Assembly: GCF_000003815.2 (NCBI RefSeq)
Contig: NC_049991.1
Coordinates: 16,910,776 to 16,974,775 of the forward strand
DNA length: 64,000 nt
Direction of reading: 5' to 3'
Source: Branchiostoma floridae
Taxonomy: Eukaryota; Chordata; Leptocardii; Amphioxiformes; Branchiostomatidae
The translations under genes and the position numbers were made by a program. Positions 32,801 to 43,927 of this stretch are shown in pieces (the first letter of the stretch is position 1; every line of letters begins with the position of its first letter). Below the pieces are notes generated by a model. The model saw only the letters and a program-made list of their open reading frames with translations. It had not been told where the DNA came from and did no database searches.

Positions 32801-35800
32801 GCCTCGTGCGCCTCCTTCCAGTACAGTCAGCTAGGGGAGTCAGCTGACAAATTTCTACAATTAGACCACCAAACCACGAAGCCTGGTAGAGGCTAGTGTA
32901 CATGTGTATGGCTGAAAACGCGAGCAGTGACAAAGTCGCATTGTGCTACTAGCTACCGAAATTCAAGTGCCTTGCGTCGTCCACATTCAGAGGTTGCTAA
33001 CATACATCTATCTTATAATACAATCAAAGGGACAACACACACCCTGATCGCAGCATATTTGAATCCCCGCTGACGACAGAAGGCCAGGCAGTCCTGAGGA
33101 GACGATGACGTCATGGAGGGTCCGTTGAGTGTAGTGTTCCAGGCATCTGCTGGGCTCATGTTGCCGGGGTCGTCGCTAAAGCAGCCCATGCTCATTATGC
33201 CATGTGCTGGAGGAAAGGACACAAAGTAACACCGTTTGGTGATTGAACAAATTATTCCTTTTTGGCAAATATAGCCCACTGCTGTTCCAGCTTATAATAA
33301 AAACTGTACCTCTTCCACTATGAGCTATAAAAAAAGGAAGAAAATGTCATAAAAAGAGGAATGAAAGAAGCCATGTACATTATGGCAGATTTCTCAACCG
33401 AGACGGGCTGAGATGGATTGTCGGGCACCTTTGACCCGTTGTGACGTCACTCTTCCGTTCCAGTCACGTGGTGTCGGGTCATTCTAACTTGAAAAGGATC
33501 AGAGTATTGATCAAAAGTTTGTTGGCAAGAGCTTTACTTAAAAAAAAACTTACATTCGAATAAAGCTTCATAACTTTGATCACACGATATCTTGTCAAAA
33601 TCATCGTAACCATCATCAGACGGTTGTGCTCACGAGTTCTTACGTGTGTCGACCTCTACGTCCTTAAATCCAACATGGCGGCAGGCCACCCTCCCGTCCT
33701 GTTCTGTCCACTCCCCACACAGCGGCCTCCAGTAGCCGTTCAGCTGGTCCCAAACTTCCACCCACCCGTCAGTCACGAACAGGCCTCTCTGCAGTCTGAC
33801 ATGTGCTGAAATGTGCAAGACACTGATGAAGAAAAACGACTTGTCACTACACTTCTAAAGTGCCTGATGAATATTATGAAGAGGCAAGTGGTGCGCACCG
33901 AAAACTAAGCCTGATACCCAAACCTATTGTAGCTCTCGAGTCTCTTCTCGATCTGTCCTTTGTCCCCTCTGTAAGTTCTATGTTGAGAGGACGGAATATA
34001 TTCGGGAGCTATAGATACCAAGCTTAGTTAAAACAAGTTCTGTATCCCATTTGCTCTCTTCTTGATTATGGAAAAGCCTCGTATACGTAGTATTGAATGA
34101 CAGCGTCTGAATGCTATTCCTTTAGCCGTATTTCCAATAACATCATCTTCATATAAGGTACATGTACTTACAATACACAGACGTACATAACTGTGCTTCT
34201 AAAACTTAACGAAGATGTACTAAGAAGTAAGGTTCTTACTTGAGCATTCCTTGCTGCCCATACAGGACTTTTTCTCGACATCAGGCCCCGGACAGTCTCC
34301 CGGGACAGGGCAGGTGCGGGTCCGGGTACGGGACCGGCCACATCTCGTACACTTCGTCCAGCTTCCCCACTCGTTCCACTCTAGACCAGGAAAATCACAT
34401 TTTTTTCAGTAGATCCCAACGATTCTGACGTTGAATACTTTGTGTAGTATTTGTTTCATCTAATTGTCTTTGAGAGATTTGCTTGTAATGGTTAAAACTT
34501 TCGACTTTGTCTACACGTATTCGCTTAAAATGTCATTACTGTTAACCAGGACACTGAGGTGGCCTTTTGGCTATATAACAATTCTCTTGCTCTATTGGTG
34601 ACGGGGTTAAGCATCATGGTGTCAAATAAATGGTTTCTAAGCATCAGCAGGCCTGGTCTGTTTTGGACAAGGTCAAGTTCATGGTCACGAAGAATGCATT
34701 ATAACCAACCCTCAAACTTGGTTAAGTTATCGACACCTTCACCTGTCTTGTCTGGATTGACTCTAACTTGTACTGTCATGTGACCTCTAACGTTCGTGAC
34801 AGCGCTTAATTGTTGAATGACCTTGGCATTCCATTAGTAGTCATGACCCTAAACTGATTTATTTTCATTGCGTCAAATTTTGTCTATATTCAAAGAAGAA
34901 TTACAAATCCCATGGTGCCGTTACCTGGACAGTTCTGCTTCTTACAAAGCTTGACGTCACTGTCCCGTCCCACACACGTCTTCCCGTCATACTCGTCCCT
35001 GCAAGTGCGCATGCGCGTCTTGGCCCCGCCTCCACAGCTCACAGAACAGTCTCCCCACGGACCCCAGTCTCCCCAGGTACCCAGTTCTGGGAGAGGAAAA
35101 AATAGGGAAGAGACATACAAATAAACAGATAATCTTCACAATCAAACGGTGATCTACAGAAACCAGTGGGCAACATTTTTAATCAGCAAAATTAACGAAG
35201 TCAAAATTCAACAATATCGGTTGGGTCTGGCCATGACATTCTTCGCTTGACGACCTGAAATCATGTTCTTAGAGGGGGAGGGAGGATGCAAAATGTCTCG
35301 TATTTTGTGGTGCTTTATGGCCAAGTGGTATTTGGGACGCATAGCTGTTATATGTAGCCAATATTTTTGTACGATTTTATGTCTAAATGGTGCCACCAGA
35401 GAATCATTTGCAATTGTCAGTGATGAAAATCTGTCATCTTTTGATACCAATGGTAGCCTTAAACATCACTTGACCCTTTATTCTACAGAACAATTCCTTC
35501 ATCCTCACAACAGAATGTGGTCATGTCAATTTCATCCATCGGATTCTGCTGTCACGACAAGATAACATCAACCGTGTCTCAGCCGTCAAAAAGAATCCGT
35601 CTCGCACGGAGCTCTCGTGCCAACAGTTGGTGGTTAAACCGGATACATCCTGATTGATGGCGTTTAGTCATGTTTGCAACAATGAAAGTTGTCAATTAGA
35701 ATTAAGGCCCTTTGTCACGTGCAAATCACACCTGACAGACGCTTACGTCACACTTGCGGCGATAAATCCATCCAAGAATCTGATCGGACAGTTTTCTGAC

Positions 35801-38068
35801 AAAGGAAACACGCGATGTCAAGCCGCGGAATGTGTTTTGATGCTTGAGTTTTAGAATCAAAAGAGACAAATTCTTAATACGAAACACGCAATCTTTGGCA
35901 GCTGACATAGACGGACTGTGTCCTTTTCCCGACATGCTTTGCTGCTGACGTTTGCGTTTCACGAGTGACCCCAGATCGATGTCAGTGGGCAGGACGATGA
36001 TTGAGAAACACCAGCCCAGTAACCTTGAATCAGAGCGTATTAAACAATACAAGTTCATTGGGGTGGACAGCCCGGTTGTCATTTAAAACGTATATCAAGC
36101 CGCATGCTAGTATATATATGACTTGTTCACATTCTTACTGTGTGCAAATAGGTAAATATATTATACAATGTATATACTTAGATCTTTGAAACTGTGGTGT
36201 AAATTGTGCCTCTTAAGTTGTCGACGACCTCAGAAAAGTTTCTGATCTCTCTTTGCAAGAAGTGTACTGCGCTGAAATAAGAAGTCTGTTTGAAGATTAC
36301 GTTAAAGACCTTTGAAACTGTGGTGTAAGTCGTGCCTCTATAGTTGTAAAAGATCTTAATTTCTTGAGCTCTCTATGCATTAAGTGTACTGTGCTGACAT
36401 GAGAAGCCTTTTTGAAGATACAGTTAAAGCAAAGACAACATTTTCCGTCTCACCAGTGGTCTTGCAGTCTGGCCTGGTCCATGAAGGTGACCGACAGGTG
36501 CAGTCCACGACGCCGTCATTGACGCACCTGTCTCGGCACACCTGGCCGTTGATACAGGCGTCCTGCTCAGAGAAGCAGCCGGGATCCTGGAGATTGGAAT
36601 GGTTAGATGGGATGTTTGAGTCATAGAATTTCAGGAAACTGATGTTAAGATTAAATATACAGAAGTATCGCTAGCCCGTGTCATCGAAACGCACATGGTT
36701 TGAATAAACTGTCACTGTCAATCCTACACTGCCTATATCTATTCGCATAGACATAAGTGGCAAGATCATGTCCAACCTACGGCAAACTAAAATCTAGCGG
36801 TATCAACTAAAGGTATTGCTCTCATTGACATCAAGTTGCAATTGGCTATCAACTCGTTTTCCTCAGTCGATTTGTTTCTTCAGTTGTGGGAACATCAAGT
36901 AACCCGTACTACTGCCCTTGCCGACTTCGTCAAGTAATAAGAAAATGTCTTTCTAGGCGATTTCAACGGGCCACAGAAACTATCATTGAATCCTTGAGCC
37001 TTAGACAACCTGGCCGTATTATATGCGGCCGTAATCAGCGATAGCCTAAACATTGAAGTGTGATTTGAAGACTGAACTGTTCAGTTTAAACATGCAAAGC
37101 ACTGGATATTAAACTATGAAGAAAGGCGTAAGTATCCCTTTATCTCAAACTTGGCAAGACTGCTAACGAAATGCCAGGCAAGATATGCGGAACATCGTTT
37201 GTTCATTGAAAGACGAAGACGATGCCGAGGAGAAGGCATGGGTCTGTAGGCCATCAATCATTTCAGTACCATGGACAGAGAATACAATGATCTAGGCAGA
37301 AAGCTTTTTTCTCCTTAAGTGCAAAGGAAATGCCGAGTAAGATAAGCGGAACATCGTGAAGGAGGAGAAGGCACGGCCTGCAGACCATCAAATATTTCAG
37401 CACCATGGACAGAGAATGAAATGATCTAGCCAGAAAGCTTTTTTTCTTGTCGAACACGGAACTTAATGCTTTAGGTGAGGCGTAATGCTTTTTAGGAAGC
37501 TTAAACCGTTTTAGCCTTGCCTTATTTATATTGTTTATCATTTCATTAAATTCTTTAGATGTTGCATGTAATTGCGACAGCTACTCTTCCAGGAGTAACA
37601 AAATAACACAGAAAACATGGACACTGGGCATAACATATACAGCACATGACATCCAACACTAACTAACAGCCATCACACAAAATTTCCAAGAACAGCGGGG
37701 CAACCCTTCTTTTCTTGATAATTGTGCTGGGTTCTTTTACTTACAGAGTGTGATGCTGTAGGCAGAAGTCCGTCCAGTGGTAAATCGTGCAGGGAATCGT
37801 CCACTTCGTCGTCCGGATGATCTTCGAAGGCGTCCGTCGCGATGCTGACCCTGCACTCCCGAGACGTCTGGTTGTACTGGAAGGAGGTGCAGGAGACGTC
37901 TTTAAGACACAGCTCGTGACACAGCAGACGGTGGGGGATGTCCGTGAGCACCCGGTCCCACGCCGCGGCCTGGGGAAACTCGTGCCCGGAGGAGACCGGG
38001 TGAAACTGGGCCTCCACTCGCACCAGCAGCACGAGCCAGGCGGCGCACAACAACCTCGCACCCGCCAT
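26721..38068 (-). CDS. Gene D: secreted PAN-EGF-TSP1x2-SRCR[WSC-LamG]-TSP1 protein, complete
   Basis: Thirteen exons: 38068-37745, 36586-36454, 35086-34925, 34380-34240, 33805-33644, 33206-33043, 30808-30664, 30203-29992, 29479-29315, 28787-28650, 27963-27822, 27440-27267 and 26884-26721. Total 2226 nt, 741 residues plus stop. Every junction has GT/AG and the phases (0,1,1,1,1,0,1,0,0,0,1,1) equal gene B. It has a signal peptide and no transmembrane segment. Intron 6 (30809-33042) contains an 894-N gap and an inverted copy of the gene C start, so that stretch of the assembly is doubtful. The role is unknown; a secreted adhesion or recognition protein is an inference from modules. Confidence 0.9.
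26986..27110. repeat. (TATTC)n microsatellite, gene D intron 12
   Basis: About seventeen clean TATTC pentamers followed by degenerate units (CATTT, CGTTC, CATTC). Confidence 0.95.
27267..27440 (-). CDS. Gene D exon 12: C-terminal half of the SRCR domain
   Basis: 174 nt, phase 1-1. DLRMSGIQYHPQAG, RFQCTGEEKLLGMCEHQEDS, ICGTSAQNFVRCV. It carries the C5-C8 equivalents of an SRCR domain whose C2 and C3 lie in exon 5, about 6.2 kb upstream. Confidence 0.88.
27822..30203 (-). CDS. Gene D exons 8-11: LamG-like domain
   Basis: Exons 30203-29992, 29479-29315, 28787-28650 and 27963-27822. GNIMYFPMDEKRAEIGEL, GVVGKALYLDGNNQWAKTD, GFTIGMWIKLM, YYDVPDGPGFWVTH, THFALPIGIWMHLALSW and VDEVRFWDRKITGKEIHEV. 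Continuous frame across all four, phase 0 between exons 8, 9, 10 and 11. Confidence 0.88.
27920..28152. repeat. Degenerate duplications of the exon 11 acceptor edge of gene D
   Basis: The 5' edge of exon 11 with its acceptor (27920-27985) recurs in weaker form next to it: near 28000-28056 (AGTATTAAGGGTTC ... CTAGAAATCGGAGA), 28056-28086 (GGTTACAGTATTAGGGGTTC) and 28119-28151 (GGTTACAGTGTTAGGGGCT). They lie inside intron 10. Confidence 0.65.
30664..33206 (-). CDS. Gene D exons 6-7: WSC domain
   Basis: Exons 33206-33043 and 30808-30664. MSMGCFSDDPGNMSPADAWN, CLAFCRQRGFKYAAIR, then NVCQCGRGYARNEEV, CNAPC, LTCG and VYTYG. The intron is enlarged to 2.2 kb by the gap and the inverted segment; in B and C it is about 0.5-0.6 kb. 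Confidence 0.88.
31410..32303. other. Assembly gap (894 N)
   Basis: Run of N inside gene D intron 6. Sequence left of it (31361-31409) and sequence at 32861-32905 are inverted copies of each other. Confidence 0.99.
32304..32826 (+). pseudogene. Inverted copy of gene C promoter and first 190 nt of its exon 1
   Basis: Nearly identical, in opposite orientation, to 25431-24912. It includes the gene C 5' flank, ATG (32623), signal peptide and PAN start, and stops inside the codons for SFQY. Beyond that it runs into unrelated sequence with an early stop (about 32897). There is no donor and no further exons. It may be a real inverted duplication or an assembly artefact. Confidence 0.8.
33644..33805 (-). 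CDS. Gene D exon 5: N-terminal half of the SRCR domain
   Basis: 162 nt, phase 1-1. HVRLQRGLFVTDGWVEVWDQ, GYWRPLCGEW, GRVACRHVGFKDVEVD. Near-identical to gene B exon 5. Confidence 0.9.
34240..35086 (-). CDS. Gene D exons 3-4: two TSP1 repeats
   Basis: Exon 35086-34925 encodes ELGTWGDWGPWGDCSVSCGG, KTRMRTCRDEYDGKTCVG and CKKQNCPG. Exon 34380-34240 encodes EWNEWGSWTKCTRCGRSRTR, TCPVPGDCPG and SKECS. Both phase 1-1. Confidence 0.9.
36181..36428. repeat. Two-copy tandem repeat (~125 bp) beside exon 2 of gene D
   Basis: 36181-36308 and 36309-36428 share CTTTGAAACTGTGGTGTAA, GTGCCTCT, AAGTGTACTG and GAGAAGCC or AAGAAGTC motifs, at moderate divergence. They lie in intron 2, ending 26 bp from the exon 2 donor. 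Confidence 0.7.
36454..36586 (-). CDS. Gene D exon 2: EGF-like cysteine-rich module
   Basis: 133 nt, donor GTGAGA. GCFSEQDACINGQVCRDRC, then CTCRSPSWTRPDC. Phase 0 in, phase 1 out. Confidence 0.87.
37160..37450. repeat. Two-copy tandem repeat, gene D intron 1
   Basis: Two units of roughly 140 bp share GCGGAACATCGT, GGAGAAGGCA, ACCATGGACAGAGAAT and AGAAAGCTTTTTT. Confidence 0.65.
37745..38068 (-). CDS. Gene D exon 1: signal peptide and PAN/apple-like domain
   Basis: 108 codons from ATG 38068. Signal MAGARLLCAAWLVLLVRVEA, then FHPVSSGHEFPQ and LLCHELCLKDVSCTSFQYNQ. The frame is open upstream without another ATG. Donor GTAAGT, phase 0. Confidence 0.9.
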
Positions 38069-39058
38069 CGTTGACAAACAAGTCCGAATGACGCGCGCGC
38101 TAAGGAGTCCACGAGAACCCCGTACAAGAACAAATCATCTGTAATTGGCACGCGAATATGCCGCCTAATACCATGGAGAAAAGCGGCTGTTGTTATCAAA
38201 GCCTATTGTCTCCTTACAGGATATTTTTTCACTTTTGTTATTTCAGGCACAAACATTAAGGTAATTGATGCAGGTGAGCACAAAAGAAAATACTGTATCT
38301 GTCAGCATCCATCAGGTATCACGCTATTACTGATGTGATGTCCTTGATTCGGAGACAGCGAGTGGTCCTTAGAGATCCATGATTTTGCAGAACAATGCAA
38401 GGCTTACTAAGACTACAGGGCGTGAATGATTAGCTTACAAAGTTCTGACAACAATATAAATATCTGCCAAGTGTTGTAAGAAGGAGGATCAAATCACGCT
38501 GGAAAATCAATTCTATTGACCAAACAGAAAAAAAACCCAACATCTTGGCGTAAGGAATCAGCTCATCACTAAGATCGGATATTTCCATACTGACTTCAAC
38601 TCGGTTACGTGGTTCTGTCGTTAGCATTATAGAATTGTCAAAGACTCCCTTTCCATACGACGGCGATTGCAGAGAGATCAAAATAAATTGGATTTTGGGC
38701 GCCATATAGGTTTTAATGGAATGTAATGTACGACGCAAAAGTATGATTTTAAAGATAACAAATTACACAATCGTAAAAAAAAAACTTGTCTATGAAACTC
38801 GTTGAGCGACGTGCCAAAGTGGGCAGTCTCTAGTGAAAAGTGGTTGCAAGAGTTGTATAGATAATCTTTGATTGTCCCATTTATAGACGCCGCCGGCCAT
38901 TTTATTGACTTGTCCGCTACCCGACCTCAAAGTGTCACATGCAGTTTCAAACTTCCAAAATGTAAGGTGCGTGAGGTCGATGACTCTATGCAGCAGACGC
39001 AGGTCATCGACTGATAGCGACAACTATAGAGGTGACAAAAGGATGTTATTTTGTTATT

Positions 39059-39170
39059 GGGTGGGCCGACTACTCTCTCTTTGCAGCCAGGGGCTGAATT
39101 GCGAGGAGCTTACAATAGGCGAGGCTAAATCGCAAGGGTCTGGAGCGAGCTGCCATTCGGCGCCACTCAG
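39059..39170. repeat. Dispersed repeat, copy 1
   Basis: Shares GTGGGCCGACTACT, CTCTTTGC, GCCAGGGGCT and GAGGAGCTTACAATA with 60687-60775. Family unknown. Confidence 0.6.
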
Positions 39171-40210
39171 GTGACCTCAATACGACTGTCGCAAGTGCCT
39201 GGAGGGACACTTACACTGTTACAAACTTAATACAGGTTATTCCAAATAGTTACTACAATTTCACCGAGCTTTTACAATTTTAGGACATCACCAAAAGACT
39301 ACGTTTTACTTAAATCATAAAACCCGCTTATTTTCCATTGTGCGGGGTAGTTAATTCACAACTGCCTTTTAAGAAGTCAAATTCAATAATAGATGTATTT
39401 TAAGTTGATTAGACATTAGTGTTTTTTTTCTCTCTTCAGAATGTTCCTGCAATTAGAATTCGGGCATGATTTTGAAAATAAATGACGATAATGGGTCTCC
39501 TAGAACCACCTAAAATAGAACGACATCGATGTTTTCCCAAGATACTTTATTGTCTTCATAACTTCTCATCTAGTTACCATCAAACCTACGGTGACCAGAA
39601 TATCCTTTACACACACCAAACTAGATATACATACTTCTCTTTATATGTGGTTTGTCACACATACAAAAGCAAAATAACAACACATCTTGCCGTGAATGTC
39701 TAAACTAGTACGTCACACAAAAAAGTTGGTCGGGGGCAATTGTCAAACGTTCAGTTATAACCAACAATTCAACATGGCAAAAGAACACACTGCATTAGGA
39801 CTTGTGTGCTGACAAGGGGTTCGTCTTGTTGATCTAAGTTACTTAACGTCTTCAGCGTTTAGGGCACAACTACGGCAGGATGTACATTTATATATCTGTA
39901 CACTTTAGAACACTTAGGCATGGGCACAACACAATTGTTCACATAAATGTTGTTAAGATACGTGTCTTAGTCTCCCAGAATTTTCTTAAACTTCTTGTGC
40001 ATATGTCCTCTTCGCTTATTGCCCTGCTAGCAATGTGACATCTTTGAAGGATTTCATACAAAGCTTTCACACGACTGCAAACACACACTGGGTGCTGAGA
40101 ATCTGAGGACATTTTTCTTGGCCAAAAGTTTCAAGGCCTTTGATCAATATAGGAAAGGCTTCACAATGGGGGTGAAGGATCTTTTCAAGAGCCTATGCAA
40201 TCAAAACGTA

Positions 40211-40336
40211 TGCGAGTAGTATTCGTTCGTTCGTCCAATAGCCTTTTAATCAGACGTAGGCTGATTAATCAGCCGTAGGGGCAGCACAACATGTTGTGCT
40301 GTATCAATAGGCATTTTAGTCCCCTGCGAGTAGTAT
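40211..40336. repeat. Small insertion-like block with two perfect palindromes and flanking 12-bp direct repeats
   Basis: TGCGAGTAGTAT occurs at 40211-40222 and 40325-40336. Between them are the perfect palindromes GGCTGATTAATCAGCC (40259-40274) and CAGCACAACATGTTGTGCTG (40282-40301). Confidence 0.75.
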
Positions 40337-43300
40337 ACTGTGGGAATTTGGATTCTTCAATGCGGGCTTTGATGATCATTGAACAGTGAATTCCATACAC
40401 CTCAAGGTGTTCATGGTTAAGTACCTTGACTGGTGTAAACAGTGCATAATATGGACAAATTAAAGTCCTCTAAAAGTTTTGGAAACAAATGCATAGGTCT
40501 TCCCAAACAAGATACTAGGCATGTAGTCGTTCTATCTACAGAGGAGCCCTTTGTAAGATTTAAGTGAACTGCAAGCTTTACTGGGCACCACAGCTTTCTA
40601 TACCGTTTATCATCATTTTGGAGAAGTTTCCAAAAGGGATTTCATCATAGTAAGTACATTGGAACAGAAACAATCTTTCTCCTATGCAGCTCTGTTAGCT
40701 TCTACTGCCTTGTATGTGTATACAGTCCAAACAAGCATGCACTTTAACATGGCGTTAACTTTTGAATAACTATGTTGTATTGAAACCACAGGGAATCCTT
40801 TGCAGCTGTAACAGAAAAGTGCAGAAACAAATGCCATACATAATATAATGCCTTAGCGTACTGCTGTGCCCACATGACACGTGCTACGTTTAGCTGCCCA
40901 AATCCAGTAAACTGTACACACCACGTACAACAGTCACACAAAGCATCGTCTTGCTACCTAGTCTTCACAATATACAAACAGTTCATCACTTTTACACATG
41001 TAGTATTGCTATTCTTTTCAGTTCTAATCTCCTCTCCCAATAATCTATCTCTCTCAAACTGTCACCAATTCATTTACTCCTAATGACCCTCAGGTTTGTA
41101 ACCCTTTTCCTATATCTATCTTCAGCTTTATACACAGAGATAAACTAAAATCCAGAAATATTTAAGTAATACTTATTGTTTTCTGCCAACAAAAACACAA
41201 AGTTTTGGTGGGACACATTTTTTCTAGATTACCCAGACCATCCTAATTATAGTTTGCTGGGGCTCCCTCACTCCTCAATTAACAAGTTAGTAAGGATGAG
41301 TATGAGACTCCTGGTAAACTAACTAGGATGGCACACAGGCAGTTTGGAATATACTGTAATAGTAGATCACAGAAGGAATCATGTCTCAATGCAATCCACT
41401 TTTTTTTCTTCAGCTACACTGAACTTATATAAACAACTTCAAGTAACAGCCAAGTTCATACCAAGAATTATATCTTTGTCTGCATATAATCTATAGTTAT
41501 GACATATAAATGACATATAACTATAAGGAAAATCATATCTTCAACCAATCTAAACGTAATGATATGCAAAAATATAGTTGCGAATCACACCTATGCACTT
41601 CACAATTCATTATATGAATGCTTTAACACAAATAAATCCAAAACACAAAGTGCTCTTTACTTTATAATATCATGTAATCATTAAAGTAACAATTTTTGAA
41701 TGGTGTAAAGGAAAATAAATGGATTCCACTTTCATTCAAAAGTTCAAACAAACTACCTGGTAACTTCACAACTGGGACAGTTAGCCCTACAGTCTTGGTA
41801 ACCATGCTATGTATGAAATTCTAAATGTCAGCCATCTATATATTTTTGGAGAAAAAAATGGAGGAAATGAAAAAAAGAATTGAAAATATTGAATATATTT
41901 CTGTGACAAAATGGACTTAAGATGGGTCGAGATAAGAATGATACCATAACTCCAAACATAGTCTTGAATATATATCTATCTATATACATATATCGCTCCA
42001 CGCCACTGATATAACAAGAATACCTTTGTTTCTTCCCTACCCTATAACCCATCCCACACAGCCTGCACTTTAGGATACACACCAACCATCACGTGAACAA
42101 AACGTGAGAGACTGCCGATCACATGACCTCTGGTTGCCTAGGCGACAACAATTAAGGATATCGTCTTTGAGTACAAAGGCCACGTGGATGAGAAACTACA
42201 TTTTGCACCCAAATTGCCCTTCAGTCCTGCGAAATCATTGTCGGGGAATCACAGCACCGAGAGGGACGACTGTTGCATACTGTTTCTGTCATGTTACGAT
42301 TGTAGTACGTGCTACTTTCTATCGTTTAAGTTCACGACAAGTTTCCACATGTAGGACACGTTAAACATTTTTCAGAGATCCGGCAATTTCTCACGTTTTG
42401 CTGAGCTTTCAGAAGAGACTTGGCAAGTAGTAAACAGGTTTCAACTTGTCTAACGGAGACATTTAGACTGTAAATGGCCCATGTTAAGGCAGCCATCTGA
42501 TTCATGATCTAACTTTTGCTCTGTGCATGTCTAAAAACTTTGCAACAGTTTCAAGTATATGTCGAAATGTGTTTGGTGCTAGAAACTTATGTCATTGCGA
42601 CTGTGCGGTTGTTTTTAGTTTTAATCTAAGCATGGCTGTGAAAATATGCCATCCTTTCTACAAAATCATTTATCTTAAGTTACAGAGCCTCTAGTGTTAC
42701 CCTGGGAAAAAAAGGCTAAGCCACACCGGTGCCAATATAAAACCAACCAAGTGAAAGTGATAGAAATGTTGTCGCTTTAGTAGTTTACGCCCTGCCAAAA
42801 TGTTAAGATCTTTTTTTCCAATGTTTTATATTATAGGAACCATTGTCACAAACTGGTCTGCAACGTAGAGTGTGAACACAGCACCATTGGAAGTTTGGAC
42901 CCACTAGAACACACGAACAACGTGTGAAGTTACGCACGATTTCATTTCCTGCTGTTTGGAGTCACACTTAGTGATTTCTCTACTCCGTTAACAGCAAGAA
43001 AAGAGACCATTTTTTAATCTTCACGAGTGTTTACTTTTTACATCAAAAAGTGCAGCAAGTGGCAAAATGTGCAGGGAAAGTTTGGACCTAGGTTTCTACT
43101 TAGCAAGTCTCTAGAAGGAAAGCCCTTCTTTTTTTACACACATTTTCATAGCACATCCTACTACTGACTGTGCCACCCCAACCAACTTCCTAACCCAACT
43201 ACATGTATAGAACTCACTTTACACAGACACTGAAGGAAACGGTTCAGCTTCAACCTACACCCAGAGGGGACGATATGTGCATCATCATCACTCCCACTCC

Positions 43301-43389
43301 CCTACGTCTGAGAGTGTGCCGGTCCGTCACCATACATAACTGACTACACCTAAGGACCCCAGCACTCTCCTGTAGGGATGGGCAGGGTG

Positions 43390-43905
43390 GCTGCTAATCT
43401 CCAAGCAGATCCTACAACGGCATAAGATAGTAACAAACTGGCGAAGGAGTGTAGTCAGCGAAAAGGTGTCCATTTGCCTTGTAGAAAAGTCGGCTAGGAC
43501 AAAGGCTATTAACATCCAATTGTTTCCCAATCAAACTGTACTTGCAGTGTAGGTGCTAATTGCCCTCCTTCCTGTTTGGTGCTAACTTCCAACTGGGACA
43601 TGCGCTGGTCACAGACTTTGTCCCAGCGCAAGTCGCTCGTAAAATCATTAGCACATGGCCACAGGGAGGAGCCGCAACACCATTGTTGAATAGAAATGCT
43701 CCTCCCTGTTTCAGTGCCAGCAGATCCCCGGTAGCGAAACACACCCCTAAGCCGGCTTCACTCCTCTGCCAGCTTTTGATACTATCTTATGCTACCGTAG
43801 GATCTGCTTGGAGCGAAACACACTCCTAGGCCGGCTCCTCCCCTCTGCCAGCTTTCGATACTATCTTATGCTACGGTAGGATGTGCCTGGAGATTAGGTG
43901 GCTGC
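43390..43905. mobile_element. MITE-like element with ~43-bp inverted ends beside the synaptogyrin stop codon
   Basis: 43390-43432 (CTAATCTCCAAGCAGATCC ... CATAAGATAGTA) is inverted at 43858-43902. The right end is also duplicated in tandem (about 43742-43811 and 43812-43886). The right terminus lies about 23 bp after the synaptogyrin stop, so the element supplies early 3' UTR sequence. Confidence 0.7.
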
Positions 43906-43927
43906 AGTGTGGAGTGAGGTTGGGTGG

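Larger units (their letters stand above)
38069..43927. other. Spacer between gene D and synaptogyrin, probably including a long synaptogyrin 3' UTR
   Basis: 5.9 kb without recognisable coding sequence. The left part should hold the gene D promoter. An AATAAA on minus near 39546-39551 could end a long synaptogyrin 3' UTR, but this is unproven. A dispersed repeat lies at 39059-39170 (shared with 60687-60775). Confidence 0.5.

Noticed and set aside
38069-43927. A separate gene between D and synaptogyrin
   Set aside because: No frame in this stretch shows domain, cysteine or transmembrane patterns; treated as spacer and UTR.
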